DNA of 64,000 nt from Piezodorus guildinii (GCA_023052935.1 CM041297.1:5694280-5758279), one strand, 5' to 3'. Positions 1-10,261 are shown, counted from the first letter of the stretch. Notes: generated by a model from the letters alone, not told the origin. Numbers and translations: made by a program.

Positions 1-252
1 AATTCTTCCCGTATCCAATCACTACAATCCAAGATCCTTCGTAAAATCCTCAATGCTCCTTACTTTAAAACTGATAAACTGATCCATAAAAACCTTAATA
101 TTCCGTATGTTGCTGATTTGGCCCGATCTAGATACCATTCCTTTCATGACAAACTCCATTCCTACCCTAATCCTCTAGTTTCATTCCTGTCTTCCTCTTC
201 AATTCCTGACAATCCTCCGAGGCGTCTAAAAAGGAGACCCCGAAACCTTCTA

Positions 253-956
253 CGTGGGTGAATGAAATATAAACGAGACTTATTTTTTAATTTTTACATT
301 GAACCCAAAGGAAAGTACACCTAATTTTTCTACATAATCTTCTGATTTGGAAATACATTTTTCCCAGTGCATAGGTAATTTTCCAATCCCGTGCTCATAG
401 AATGAAGTAGGTTGTGTCTTCAGCCAATTGAGCACGTAGGCTTCAACCCCATCGTCACTGACGAATCTCTGGCCTCCCAAAGCTTTCTTGAGTGGGCCAA
501 ACAGGTGAAAGTCACATGGTGGTAAGTCTGGACTGTAGGGAGGGTGTTCCAGCCTCTGCTCGGCTGATGTTGTCTGCTGTGATGCTGGAGCGAGGTCTGC
601 GGTCATGGCTTTTATTCTGAACACGATCACGACCATCCACAAACTGATTATGCCATGCAAACACTCTGGCACGAGAAAGTGTCTCTTCCCCGAACTGTAC
701 AGTCAACCTTATCAAGATTTAAGCCGGTTTTACACCTTCAGCAGCAAGAAATTTGATGATTATACGCTGCGCAATCGAGGGGGATACATCCTGCTCAGAC
801 ATCGTCACGACGGTAACTGGTGAGTTCGAGGGCATGCGCCCTCCTGCTTGCCCCACTCCTGTCATCCCTACCCAACACTTCTAAACGCGGGAACGTTCCC
901 GCACCTTCACTGGGCTTCCAGGACAAAAAGTCTCGTTTATATTTGATTCACCCATG
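253..956 (-). mobile_element. Internally deleted mariner transposon (mariner A)
   Basis: Terminal inverted repeats of about 28 bp are visible: the left end reads GTGGGTGAATGAAATATAAA and the right end is its inverse with single mismatches. Each is bordered by TA (251-252 and 957-958), the mariner/Tc1 target duplication. The 704-bp length is well below the roughly 1.3 kb of an autonomous mariner, so the middle of the transposase gene is missing. It is inserted in the 3' end of a Jockey-like LINE. Confidence 0.85.
280..715 (-). pseudogene. Mariner transposase remnant (mariner A)
   Basis: Two overlapping minus-strand frames carry parts of a DD34D mariner transposase. 715-512 holds the N-terminal helix-turn-helix end (ETLSRARVFAWHNQF, the mariner 'operator-binding' segment). 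672-280 holds the C-terminal end with HPPYSPDLPPCDFHLF, which includes the third catalytic Asp, and a terminal HWEKC box. The central region with the first two catalytic Asp residues is deleted, and the two halves are in different frames. The protein would be inactive. Confidence 0.85.
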
Positions 957-1095
957 TAGTTTAGAACATTTTTATAGTGCTTCCATTGGAAAGCTTCTCT
1001 ACATTTGTTTCATGCCTTTTTATATTTCACTAAAATTTACTTTTTGTATTCTATTATACAGTTGTAAATTCTAATAAATAAATTAAAAAATCCTT

Positions 1096-1472
1096 TAAAA
1101 TAAACGAGAATCTGTTTTCGAAGCGACAATTCTAAAATTGCACTAAGCCACACTATATCTGACTCCACTGAAGGGGGCTCGCTGTTATTTTCGGTTGTTT
1201 TCCATCTATTTTAGAATAGCTTTTTTTTTTCCTTTTTTTTTTTTTTCTTCAGTGAATGTTTGTTGAAGAGTACGCATCGAAAGAATATATAAATCCAAGG
1301 CCGGGTAAACTTAATAATAGCAGAAGTCAGGCTTTTACTTCGAAAACTATTAACGATTTTGTCGAAATATTTCCGAGACAGCTGCTGTTTATTGGTCTAT
1401 TTACGTGGTTCTTTCTTATAACTACGTTTCATATTACGCTAAGGTTATTATTATAGGTGGAAATAACCAGGA
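1096..1472. other. No recognised feature
   Basis: This is AT-rich DNA with T-runs near 1211-1248. A 66-codon open frame at 1256-1456 has no recognisable family and ends in a hydrophobic stretch. I see nothing that makes it a gene. Confidence 0.4.
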
Positions 1473-1487
1473 ATCAGTCTTTTTTAA

Positions 1488-2059
1488 TTTTTTTTTAATA
1501 CAAGAGCCGAAGCGATATCCTTAAATTGTAAACCATGGATGAGGGAAATAGTTTACACATGCTCAATTTGTAACAGTAAGGAGGACGAAAATATAATTCA
1601 TTTTTTAGGTAAATGTACGGCATTTAATCATTTTAGGAAAAAGTATTTTGGAGAAAGTATTTTGACTGAAAACAAAATAATAGACATTTTGAATGGAATT
1701 AATTGGAACTCACTGTATAAATTTATGAAATGTGCTGTTAACTACAGAAGCTTTTTAATAAAGGAATTCAATTACAATAATTAAATAAACAGAGAATATG
1801 TTGTCACAGATAAATTGTAATTATATTTTGTTTATTCTATTTGGGAAACAAAGATTATCCCTCTATCTTTTTACAATAATGTGTAATGTTTATTTATTTT
1901 TTGTTTGTTATTGTAAGCTTATACTTTTGTTTATTAATAATGTATATAAATAAACCAACTTCCTGGCAGACGGAAATCCATGCCAGTATTTTGTGTTCTA
2001 TAGACGAATGTAAAGAAAAATGTAAAATTTATTAAAAAAACACATTTATCTATCTATCT
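1488..2059 (+). mobile_element. 5'-truncated LINE with (ATCT)n tail
   Basis: A perfect 15-bp direct repeat, ATCAGTCTTTTTTAA, flanks the element at 1473-1487 and 2060-2074 and is a target-site duplication. The 3' end is a short (ATCT)n microsatellite tail rather than poly(A), and the 5' end is truncated, which is typical of target-primed reverse transcription. The body encodes the C-terminal zinc-knuckle end of a non-LTR RT (next entry). Confidence 0.85.
1539..1784 (+). pseudogene. C-terminal fragment of a non-LTR reverse transcriptase
   Basis: The 81-codon frame contains C-x2-C...H-x5-C (YTCSICNSKEDENIIHFLGKC cut short here), the Cys/His knuckle that many LINE reverse transcriptases carry after the RT domain. 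A basic and aromatic tail (FLIKEFNYNN) follows and then a stop. No RT catalytic motifs remain because the copy is 5'-truncated. The initiating Met is chance; the frame is a relic, not a gene. Confidence 0.7.
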
Positions 2060-2087
2060 ATCAGTCTTTTTTAAATATTTTAATTTT

Positions 2088-2128
2088 ACCGACGTTTCGG
2101 CTCAAGCTCGTGAGCCATCATCAGGGCT
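2088..2128 (-). other. Hammerhead-ribozyme-like motif 1
   Basis: Read on the minus strand, the segment has CTGATGA, a 5-bp hairpin stem GGCTC/GAGCC with an 8-nt loop, then GAAACGTC. This is the order of the hammerhead core (CUGAUGA - stem II - GAA - minimal ACGU stem III - cleavage base). The flanks GCC and GGT could form stem I. One extra T lies between CTGATGA and the stem, so activity is uncertain. The same layout recurs at 27954, 30581 and 59090. Confidence 0.5.
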
Positions 2129-2311
2129 ACAGACATCAGAACAAAAGATAAACATATTAATGTGATAATGAAAACATTTTTGAATGTAGTGACAACAGAA
2201 AATATACCAACATACTTAAATATTATAGATGCATTAATGATAATATGATAAACAATATGATGATGATAAGCATGAAAACAAAACTTTAAACTTTAATATA
2301 GAAGTAAAAAA

Positions 2312-3212
2312 TCTGGTGCGGGCAACACACGACTTTCACTTACCTCCATTTTTAAAATCAATGAAAGAATTTTCAAATACAGTTAAAGATAAAAATACGT
2401 GAAACTATTAAGGAATTAATTAAATTAAATTTCTATAAAAACATGTGTTTCATTAAAAAATCTATTATATTATTATCAAAAATAATCAGTTAGTTTTATG
2501 TTCATTTCATCACTCTCTATTAACTTTTAAAATCTTGTGAATGGGATGATATTTTTTCTAAAATCTTTAGCTTTCCAACGGTATGTCATACATGTAGATT
2601 ACTGCTCTTATGTTCAAAAACGAAAAATTGCATTAAAAAATATTTTTTCTGTTTTCTCCTTTAGTTGCGTATCGAATTTATTCAATTTATATATTTACCG
2701 GTTTTTCATCAGCGTTAACAAGATAATCTAGTTATTATTATTGAATCTATAAAATTAAAGGTACTTTAGGGGAAGACAATTTAAAATATCGGCATTTAAG
2801 CCCTGTCAGACCATTTTTATCCAAATAAAACCTACATGATATTTAAAGCCCATTAATTTTTACATCGATATAGCGAGTTTAATCAAAATCGTCGGAACTG
2901 TTTTCGAGAAAATTGAAAAAAGGTGCAAAATGCATGGTATAAAGTGCCACTTCTGGTAGGCTCATTTTTATGAAAAAAGTTTTGTGACGTCTCGGGCGTA
3001 TAGTTGTCTTAAATATGAAATTTCAGTTTCATAGGACTTACCGTTTCTGCCCGGGAGTTACCACACACCACACACACACACACAGACCTTTTTGCGGGAC
3101 TTGGTTATTTGGACTCAGAGGACCCTAAAAAGTGTATTTCCGTTGAAAACTGGAATTCGAAAATTTTCACGATCGCAATACTTCCCCTTACTATATATAG
3201 TAAGTGAAAGTA
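2312..3212 (+). mobile_element. Family H repeat copy 1 (Helentron-like, non-autonomous)
   Basis: A near full-length copy, about 900 bp. It starts TCTGGTGCGGGCAACACACG and ends in the palindrome CTTACTATATATAGTAAG followed by TGAAAGTAAA. The 12-mer ACTTTCACTTAC lies about 20 bp inside the left end, and its inverse lies at the extreme right end, so the terminal inverted repeats are asymmetric. An internal CA microsatellite sits near 3065-3085. There is no coding capacity. The copy is used here as the reference for orientation. Confidence 0.75.
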
Positions 3213-3370
3213 AAAAAAAAATATAAACGTACCAACCATTACTGAGCCATGTCCAATAAATAAATGTACAGTAAATAAAATATAAATTATACAATAAAGT
3301 AAGAGAGTTTTAACATAAGGAGGCGGAAGATTTTGGTATGCGAGGCAGATATTATTTCTTTGTCTGTTTT

Positions 3371-4640
3371 TCTTCTTCTTCTTGATCTTCCTCTTGGAGC
3401 CATTATTGGCGTAGAGGGGCCTCGATCCAGCGCTGCCAGTTATCCCGGTCTCCGCTGAGTCGTTTCATTTCTACAAGGATCTTGCCCCTGTTACTCCCAA
3501 TCCTCTGGACCATATCCTGATAGGAAATTCTAGGTCGGCCACGTGGTCTTCTTCCTGTAGGTCTTGCTTCCAGTGTCCTTCTGGGTTCCCTTATTTCGTC
3601 CATGCGGCAGACATGACCAAACCATTTCAATTGCCTGTTTTCCATTATCGTCTTCAATGGTGGTACCTCGAGTTGCTCTCTGATTCTATTGTTCCGGACA
3701 CAATCTCGCCTTGTCTTCCCCGCTGCTCTACGTAAAAATTTCATTTCAGCAGCAGTGATTCGGCTGATATGTTTGTCGAGCATCACCCAACTCTCGCCTC
3801 CATATGTAAGCACTGGTAGGTAAATGCCTTTATAGATGTGCATCTTAACATCTCGCCCTACTTCACGGTGTCCTATTATACTATTGTTGATCTGGTAGTA
3901 CACCTGGTTCGCTTTATTGATCCTATTTCCAATCTCTTGGTCAATTCTGCCAGACCTGTCTATAATGGTTCCCAGGTAATTGAATTCATTTACCACTTCT
4001 AGGGTCTTCCCATTGCATACCATTTCAACATTTTCTTCTTCATTCCGTGAGAGAACCAGAATTTTACTTTTGGAGTCGTTGATGGACATTCCCTTACGCA
4101 ATAGTTCTGCCTCCCATTCCACCAGAGCTTGTTGCAGCTTTTCTTTTGTGTCCGCTAATAGAACAATGTCATCGGCATATAGGAGGCATTTCACCAGAAC
4201 TGTCTGCTTCTTCCATTTTCCTATTTCAGTCCATGCCGTTCTTCGCTTGCAGACTTTATGGATCTCGTCCATCAGAATCAAGAATAGGAGAGGGCTAAGA
4301 CTGTCCCCCTGTCTGACTCCTCTATCAAGAGGAAATGATTTGGATTCTCTACCATTGATTCTGACGACTCCCTTTGCATATCTGTATGTTGATTGGATTG
4401 CCTGCATCAAATCTGATGGTACATTCTTTGCAGCAAGAGCATTCCATATTTCATATCTAGGCACAGAATCGAACGCAGCTTTGAGATCCAGGAAAGCCAC
4501 ATAGATACTTTTATTTCTGTCCCAAACCTTTTCAGAAATGTGGTCCTGGGCCTGTCTTCCCGGGCGGAAGCCCGCCTGCTCCTCTTCGAGTAGATTTTCC
4601 ACAATACTTCTCAATCTTCTCACAAGGATAGAGGTGTACA
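3371..4640 (-). mobile_element. 5'-truncated RTE-like LINE with (AAG)n tail
   Basis: A 12-bp target-site duplication, TTTGTCTGTTTT, occurs at 3359-3370 and 4641-4652. On the minus strand the 3' end is an (AAG)n-type simple repeat instead of poly(A). The truncated 5' end falls inside the RT gene, so the endonuclease and the first RT motifs are missing. The whole remaining insert is open reading frame. Confidence 0.88.
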
Positions 4641-4641
4641 T
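3403..4641 (-). CDS. Non-LTR retrotransposon reverse transcriptase, C-terminal part
   Basis: A 412-codon uninterrupted frame with RT motifs in order: GFRPGR (about residue 24), FLDLKAAFDSV (about 50), GVRQGDSLSPLLF (about 108) and the catalytic box YADDIVLLAD (about 154). The post-RT 'thumb' and a C-terminal domain follow, with RQLKWFGHV and the GRRPRGRPR basic stretch near residue 365, typical of RTE-like LINE ORFs often mis-annotated as host genes. The first base of the apparent ATG belongs to the target-site duplication, so the start is accidental. The upstream apurinic endonuclease domain is absent. The intact frame suggests a fairly recent insertion, but it cannot retrotranspose alone. 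Confidence 0.85.
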   Translation of the reverse strand: MYTSILVRRLRSIVENLLEEEQAGFRPGRQAQDHISEKVWDRNKSIYVAFLDLKAAFDSVPRYEIWNALAAKNVPSDLMQAIQSTYRYAKGVVRINGRESKSFPLDRGVRQGDSLSPLLFLILMDEIHKVCKRRTAWTEIGKWKKQTVLVKCLLYADDIVLLADTKEKLQQALVEWEAELLRKGMSINDSKSKILVLSRNEEENVEMVCNGKTLEVVNEFNYLGTIIDRSGRIDQEIGNRINKANQVYYQINNSIIGHREVGRDVKMHIYKGIYLPVLTYGGESWVMLDKHISRITAAEMKFLRRAAGKTRRDCVRNNRIREQLEVPPLKTIMENRQLKWFGHVCRMDEIREPRRTLEARPTGRRPRGRPRISYQDMVQRIGSNRGKILVEMKRLSGDRDNWQRWIEAPLRQ

Positions 4642-4652
4642 TTGTCTGTTTT

Positions 4653-5217
4653 ATGATTAGTAATTTAGCAACTGAATAATAAACTTAAATTGCATTAAGT
4701 AAATTTTATTACGACTTATAAACTTTAATTTTATTATAAATTCCAAAATTTATTTGGACTTATAAGGGAAGTGTAAGTGAAGGTAGTTTGTTGGGGGCAT
4801 CAGCTTTTTTTGAAAAATATTCCAATACATTTTCACGTCTCCTATTATCAGCTATCTTATATTTGATAATTGTTATCATCGAATCATCGTTTAATCTCTT
4901 TTAATTATCAGTGATCTGGTTTTGTTTGTTCAAATAATCTTGGTGACTAATATATTTTCTATAAATAAAGCGATTCGTAATGTTATTGAACGCTATGGGT
5001 AATTATTGAGAATTTTTCAATTGCTGAAATTAATTTAAATATACTAAATTGGACTGATTGTAATATTACTCAATAAAGAACTGTTTCTGAAAAAAAATAT
5101 ATATATATAAATTTATAATTGTAATATTATTATCAAAAGTGAATTTGTTCTTACTAATTTTAATTCAACCGATATTTTTAACATTAAACACTTTCAAAAT
5201 AAATGATTGATCAAAAA
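4653..5217. other. No recognised feature
   Basis: AT-rich spacer with a short (AT)n run near 5097-5110. No coding or repeat signature was identified. Confidence 0.4.
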
Positions 5218-5470
5218 TACCAGTCCAAATTACCAAGTTTCGCAAAAATTTCTCTGTGTGTCGACCCAGCTTGAAAAAAATTAGTTATAAAGAACTGGAT
5301 TTCATATTTTAGAAGCTTATATTCCTGAGATGTTACAGCAAAATTTCATCAAACTCGGCGAAACATGAGAGCCGTTATTATCGGGGAGCCCAAACATAAT
5401 GCCATGCCTTTTGCACTTTTTACTATAAAGTATTGCGATCCTGAAAATTTGAAAAAATCGTGAAAAATAC
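5218..5470 (-). repeat. Diverged family H fragment
   Basis: Degenerate minus-orientation match to the right half of family H: the TTACCAAGT..CGCAAAAA..CTCTGTGTGTGT segment and a GCACTTTTTACTATAAAGTATTGCGATC stretch (both shortened) are recognisable. It is directly followed by a Jockey-like LINE 3' end. Confidence 0.5.
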
Positions 5471-5479
5471 AAATCTTTC

Positions 5480-5860
5480 AACCGCAATTTTTAAGACTGG
5501 CATCGAACTCACCACCATATGTTTCAAACGATACCCTTCATACTGACTGGCGTATTCCAACTACAATAAACCACATTCGACTGACTTACAAACGATTTTA
5601 CGACAAACTTAATGGACATAGAAACAAACTTGTTCAAAACAATGGCTAGAACTGTCATACCGTACAAAACTCGGCGTAGGCTGAAAAGAAGTTGGATGAG
5701 GGACCTTCTGAACTGAAAATATAGTTATGCTTAATGTGAGGAGGATGCACCACTGGGTGCTGTCTCCCTCATGCCAGCCCATGCTATTTTTATCAATATA
5801 ACTCATTTACTGATTGTAACTTATACAACTGCAAATAAAATTATTAAGTTAAAAAAAAAA
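5480..5860 (+). mobile_element. Jockey-like LINE (family J3) 3' end
   Basis: Matches 62815-63200 closely: RT C-terminal tail (frame with RRRLKRSWMRDLL), then a 3' UTR containing GAGGAGGATGCACCACTGGG, AATAAA and an A-run at 5850-5860. It is 5'-truncated, and many frame disruptions leave no usable protein. Confidence 0.75.
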
Positions 5861-6598
5861 TCTGGTACGGGCAACACACGACTTTCACTTATCTCCGTTG
5901 TTAAAATCAATTAAAGAATTTTCAAATACAGTTAGAAAAAATGTTTAGTGAAACTATAAGGATATTAATTAAATTGAATTTATATAGAAACATGTGTTTT
6001 ATTAAAAAATCTATTATATTATTATCTAAAATAATCACTTAGTTTTATCGGCTTTTCATCACTCTCTAATAACTATTAAAAGCTTGTGTATGAGATAATA
6101 TTTCATCTAAAATCTTTAGCTCTCCAACGGGCTATCATATATCTATATTACTGTTCTTATGATCAAAATATGTTTTCTGTTTTCTCCTTTAGTTGTGTAT
6201 CGAATTCATTTAATTTATATATTTACCTGTTTTTCATCAGTGGTAACAAGATAATATAGTTATTTTTATAGAATCAACAAAATTAAAGGTACTTTTGAGG
6301 AAGAAAATTTAAAATATCGGCATTTAAGCCCTGTGAGACCATTTTAATCCAAATAAAACCTAATTTATATTAAAGCCCATTAAATTTTACATCGATTTAG
6401 GGAGTTCAATCAAAATCGTCGGAACCGTTTTGAGAAAATCATAAAGAGGTGCAATTTGCATGGTATAAAGTGGCTCTTTTGGTAAGCCGAATTTGATGAA
6501 AAAGTTTTTGTAACATCTCAGTCGTATAGTAATTTTAAATATGAAATTTCAGTTTCATAGGACTTTTTGTTTTCGCCCGAGAGTTACCACACACGTCT
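5861..6598 (+). mobile_element. Family H copy 2, right end missing
   Basis: Begins TCTGGTACGGGCAACACACG immediately after the poly(A) of the J3 LINE and follows the family up to the GAGTTACCACACACGTCTGTG region, then departs from it. A short inverted piece of the same family (about 6608-6715, CAAAGTACATTTAATTTTGT) follows directly, so the copy was rearranged. Confidence 0.7.
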
Positions 6599-6719
6599 GT
6601 GTAAATCTAAATAGTCTTCTTCCAAAGTACATTTAATTTTGTAGATTCGAAAAAAAACAAAACATATAGTCTTGTTAGCATTGATAAATAACGGCGATAT
6701 ATGCAATTTGAGCAATTTT

Positions 6720-7190
6720 TTTTTACTTAGTAAACACGTTGAGTGATCGATGCTGTTGGAGTACACCATATAAATCCAGACTATTTGGCATTCCAACATT
6801 TCTGAAGTTAAAAATAAAAGATGAACTATAAATATAGTAATCCGAAATAATCTCAAGACGTTTGCATATAATTCTCTGCCTTAATCCTCGGAAAACAATT
6901 TCTGGGCTGAGACTTCTCGAAAAGTGTCACCAACCGATATAATTAGCTTCTGGTTAGCGATTCATCTGCGTTTCGGTCTTTTTCTTCTTCTCTAAAGGCG
7001 CTATAAATTGAACTTATAAATTTTCTCTCCGAGTAAATCAGGACAAATGAGACGTGTGTGGAATCTCGAAACTCAAAATAAACAGGGTCTTCTTAAACTC
7101 TTGAAATATTACACAAACTGCTCTGACAATCTTTACTTGCTGTGAAAAAGGGACTTTTACATGGTGATATTTTAACTGTTATTAACAAAA
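6720..7190. other. No recognised feature
   Basis: Moderately AT-rich sequence without a recognisable gene or repeat. A 90-codon minus-strand frame (6856-6584) begins here, but it overlaps repeat sequence and is not supported. Confidence 0.4.
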
Positions 7191-7352
7191 TCTGGTGCGG
7201 GCAACACAAGACTTTCACTTACTTCCGTTTTTAAAATCGATTAGAGAATTTTCAAGTATAGTAAGAGATAAAATGAGTGCAACCATTAAAGAATTAATTA
7301 AATGAAATTTCTATAGAAACATGTGTTTTATTAAAAAATCTATTATATTATT

Positions 7353-7811
7353 CGAATTTTCTCAGCCATAGTTGAGTCTATCCTGACATACGCTTCAGAA
7401 ACATGGACAATGAACTCCCGTTTGTATTCGAAGGTGCAAGCGGTGGAGATGGATTTCTGGAGAAGGTGTATTCGGGTTACCAGGCTGGACAAGGTTAGAA
7501 ATGAAGTTGTTCGCCAGAGGATGGAGGTGGGTACATCGGTGAATGAAAGGATCGGGGCACGCCGCCTAAGATGGTATGGACATGTTAAAAGAATGAATGA
7601 GGAATGTTGGCCCACTAGAATCCTGGATTGGGTTCCACCAGGAAGGAGAGGGCGCGGACGACCCAGAAGCAGGTGGATTGAAGGAGTCCAAGAAGAAATG
7701 GCTGGCCGAGGCCTGCAGGAAGATGATTGGTTGGACCGAAGCGCTTGGAACTCTGCACTGACTGGTGGAGGCAACCCTTGATGGAACGCCTATAAAGTAA
7801 AGTAAAGTAAG
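7353..7811 (+). mobile_element. 5'-truncated LINE with (TAAAG)n tail inside family H
   Basis: A perfect 12-bp target-site duplication, TATTATATTATT, flanks it at 7341-7352 and 7812-7823. The 3' end carries a (TAAAG)n microsatellite at 7795-7811. The contents are the C-terminal domain of an RTE-like ORF (next entry). Confidence 0.9.
7410..7781 (+). pseudogene. RTE-like LINE ORF C-terminal domain
   Basis: The frame encodes MDFWRRCIRVTRLDKVRN, RRLRWYGHVKRMNEE and PPGRRGRGRPRSRWIEGV (from about residues 14, 51 and 76). This is the domain that follows the RT in RTE-like ORFs, the same domain type as the 3403-4641 protein but another subfamily. The RT is truncated away. The frame is open and GC-rich compared with its surroundings, consistent with a recent insertion. 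Confidence 0.85.
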
Positions 7812-8639
7812 TATTATATTATTATCTAAAATAATCAGTTAGTTAAATCGGCTTTTCATCACTCTCTATTTACTTTTAAAAGCTTGTGTATAATATAATA
7901 TTTTTTCTAAAATCTTTAGCTTTCCAACGGTATGCCATACATCTATATTACTGTTCTTATGTTCAAAAACGAAAAATTGCATTAAAAAAATATTTTTTCA
8001 GTCTTTCTCCTTTATTTGGGTATCGAATTCATTCAATTTATATATTTACTTGTTTTTCATCAGTGGTAACAAAATAATATAGTTATTTTTATAGAATCAA
8101 CAAAATTAAAGGTACTCTAGAGAAAAAAAATTTAAAATGTCGGCATTTAAGCCCTGTCAGACCACTTTAATCAGAATAAAACCGACATGATATTAAAGCC
8201 CATTAAATTTTACATCGATATAGCGAGTTTAATCAAAATCGTCGTAACCGTTTTCGAGAAAATAAAAAAAGGCGCAAAATGCATGGTATAAAGTGCCTCT
8301 TCTGGTAAGCTCATTTTGATGAAAAAAAGTTTTGTCACATCTCGGGCGTAATTTGTCTTAAATATGAAATTTCAGTTTCATAGGACTTACCGTTTCCGCC
8401 CGGGAGTTACCACACACACACAGACCTTTTTGCGGGAAAATTTTCAAGATCGCAATACTTCCCCTTACTATATATAGTAAGTGAAAGTAAAAACGATTAC
8501 TTAATATGGTTAATGCACCAGTTTCAACCAGGATACCTTATATTTTAGTAGTGTTTTGTTTGTTTAATATGGAAGAAAAAAAAATTCATTTTCGTCATTT
8601 AATGATTTTTTTATTTCCCCCCCCCCAAAAAAAATCCTC

Positions 8640-8790
8640 TGCATGAACGGTTAACAAAATTTGCGGTGTGTTTAGTGATGATGCCTTAGGAGAAAGCACC
8701 GTCCTTAAGTGGTTTACTAGGTTCAAAACTGGAAATTTCGATTTGGAAGACGCTCAGCATTCGGTTCGTCCTTCAACTATCGCCTTACTT
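8640..8790 (+). pseudogene. Mariner transposase N-terminal fragment
   Basis: A plus-strand frame reads GESTVLKWFTRFKTGNFDLE followed by DAQHSVRPS, the second helix-turn-helix and linker of mariner transposases. No terminal repeats were found near it and the rest of the gene is missing. Confidence 0.65.
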
Positions 8791-8799
8791 CTATGATTC

Positions 8800-9240
8800 A
8801 AGTACATGAATCATAACACCATGTAATAGATCAAAGCGGGTGATATATATTTTATTTAAAATATTTACAAGAATCTGAAGTCTAACTTGAAATCACTAGT
8901 AAAAAACGCTACGTAGTTATTTCACAACTCAATATTTGATGTGTTGTCAGGAAAATGATGCAGTTTTGAATAATAATTACGAGTTTTCTTTCAAATGCCC
9001 CTCCCCCCAAATAACAAAATTTGTATACGTTTCCTGGATTATTGATTTGTATCAATGTCAACACTTTCGGACGATTGGAAAGGTGAAAACTCTGCAAATT
9101 ATTACACAATGGTTTATTATTTTCAAATAACTATAATAGACTATAACTGTTTATAGCCTATATGAAAATCAATAAATAATTCAAATGAAAATGGTCTATC
9201 ATCATTGCTTATTTCATAATTGCTAATCTTCGCTATTTAT
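8800..9240. other. No recognised feature
   Basis: AT-rich sequence. Overlapping open frames on both strands (8909-9130) show no family signature and are probably chance. Confidence 0.4.
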
Positions 9241-9252
9241 GAACCAGTTATA

Positions 9253-9256
<4 letters not shown>

Positions 9257-9327
<71 letters not shown>

Positions 9328-9530
9328 TCCACCCCTACCTCGCCTTTGAAGGCTATACGGGGGCTCTCTCGGGCCAGGGGGTGAGGGCGGGGGATATATG
9401 CCGAGATAAAATCCCCCAGCACGAGAGTCGAACTCGTAATTATTTGGTTTTAACTTTTCGGTTATCTGTTGCTAGGCAACGCGTGCTCACAGCCACGCGC
9501 GCTAACACGCTCGGCCACCCCGCCCTCTAA
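9257..9530 (-). mobile_element. tRNA-derived SINE with 70-nt poly(A) tail (as poly-T)
   Basis: On the minus strand the element begins with a tRNA-like head: box A-like TGGCCGAGCG (about 9510-9520) and box B-like GAGTTCGACTCTCGT (about 9420-9435). The distance between them is compatible with a class II (Leu/Ser-type) tRNA with a long variable arm or an insertion. A GC-rich body follows, ending in a pure T70 run at 9257-9326, i.e. a very long poly(A) tail. It is the only copy of this family in the window. Confidence 0.65.
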
Positions 9531-9659
9531 TCTAATTATTTCCGTTAATCTGTTGGTTGTACGTATCTTGAAACGTATGATCTCAAATTTTAGCCTTAAA
9601 AAATAACCCTCGTGGGATAGATGCGGAATATTATAAATAAATAAAAAATAACCGAGTTA

Positions 9660-9815
9660 TAGGCGTATTTATGGATTGTACTGTATGTTTGTGGCTTTTG
9701 CGCCCTAACTCAGCCTCCACTAGCTTACACCAGTGATGCGGCTGAGAGAGAGGGGAAAGCCAAGTCCCTTTGGCAGATTGTATATAGAGAGAGATACACT
9801 TTATTAAACAAAGAA
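9660..9815 (+). mobile_element. Jockey-like LINE 3' UTR fragment
   Basis: Contains TGCGCCCTAACTCAGCCTCC and GGCAGATTGT..CTTTATTAAA, also found (inverted) at 18415-18835, where they precede the end of a LINE 3' UTR. It is non-coding and classified by similarity to that copy. Confidence 0.5.
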
Positions 9816-10091
9816 GCGATGCTGCCCAACTTGATTGGGTTCCTATTCACACATCCTACTTTTTTTTCCATATTGGACAATTTTCAGCAATAATATAATA
9901 TAAATCTTAACATACAATGAACAAAAAAACGAAATAGATTAAACAATTTTTTTTCCTTTAACTTTTTCTTTTTTTTCAACATTTTTTTTTCTTTTAACAT
10001 TTTAAAAAAAATTATTTAACTAATTATCCTTTTATTCCTTTTTTTTTTCTTTTTGGCTTTCCTCTTCTCGATTATTTCTCATAACAATTTA

Positions 10092-10092
10092 A

Positions 10093-10136
<44 letters not shown>
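10092..10136. repeat. (AT)n microsatellite
   Basis: About 40 bp of alternating AT with one TG interruption at each edge. Confidence 0.95.
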
Positions 10137-10142
<6 letters not shown>

Positions 10143-10261
10143 GTACACAAAAAAAAAAAAAAAAATCAAATATATTAATAAGATTCATCAATTATAATCA
10201 ACCATACTACACTCCGGTTTAATATCGAATCTCTAGCATATATAATTAAAATGACAAAGTA

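Larger units (their letters stand above)
1..1090 (+). mobile_element. Jockey-like LINE (family J1) 3' end, split by a mariner
   Basis: Bases 1-251 encode the C-terminal tail of a Jockey-type reverse transcriptase (the PPRRLKR region near 215-235), and 958-1090 is the matching 3' UTR. The same sequence is continuous in the J1 copy at 20740-21239. The element is cut off by the window edge, and a mariner remnant (253-956) sits at a TA inside it. It ends in an A-rich stretch near 1075-1095. Only the 3' end of the LINE is present, so it encodes no functional protein. The family assignment rests on similarity between copies in this window and on RT motifs in the longer copies. Confidence 0.8.
7191..8490 (+). 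mobile_element. Family H copy 3 with nested LINE
   Basis: Left end TCTGGTGCGGGCAACACAAG, right end CTTACTATATATAGTAAGTG. The copy is interrupted after 7352 by a 459-bp LINE fragment and resumes at 7824. Removing the insert and one copy of its target duplication gives a continuous family H sequence, which fixes the order of insertion. Confidence 0.85.

Noticed and set aside
3062..3086. CA microsatellite as an independent repeat
   Set aside because: It is at the same internal position in several family H copies and belongs to that element.
3980..4504. 174-codon plus-strand frame
   Set aside because: Antisense shadow of the RT frame at 3403-4641, which carries the YADD and other RT motifs.
9237..9422. 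61-codon minus-strand frame with a long poly-lysine run
   Set aside because: It is the translation of the T70 tail of a SINE, not a protein gene.
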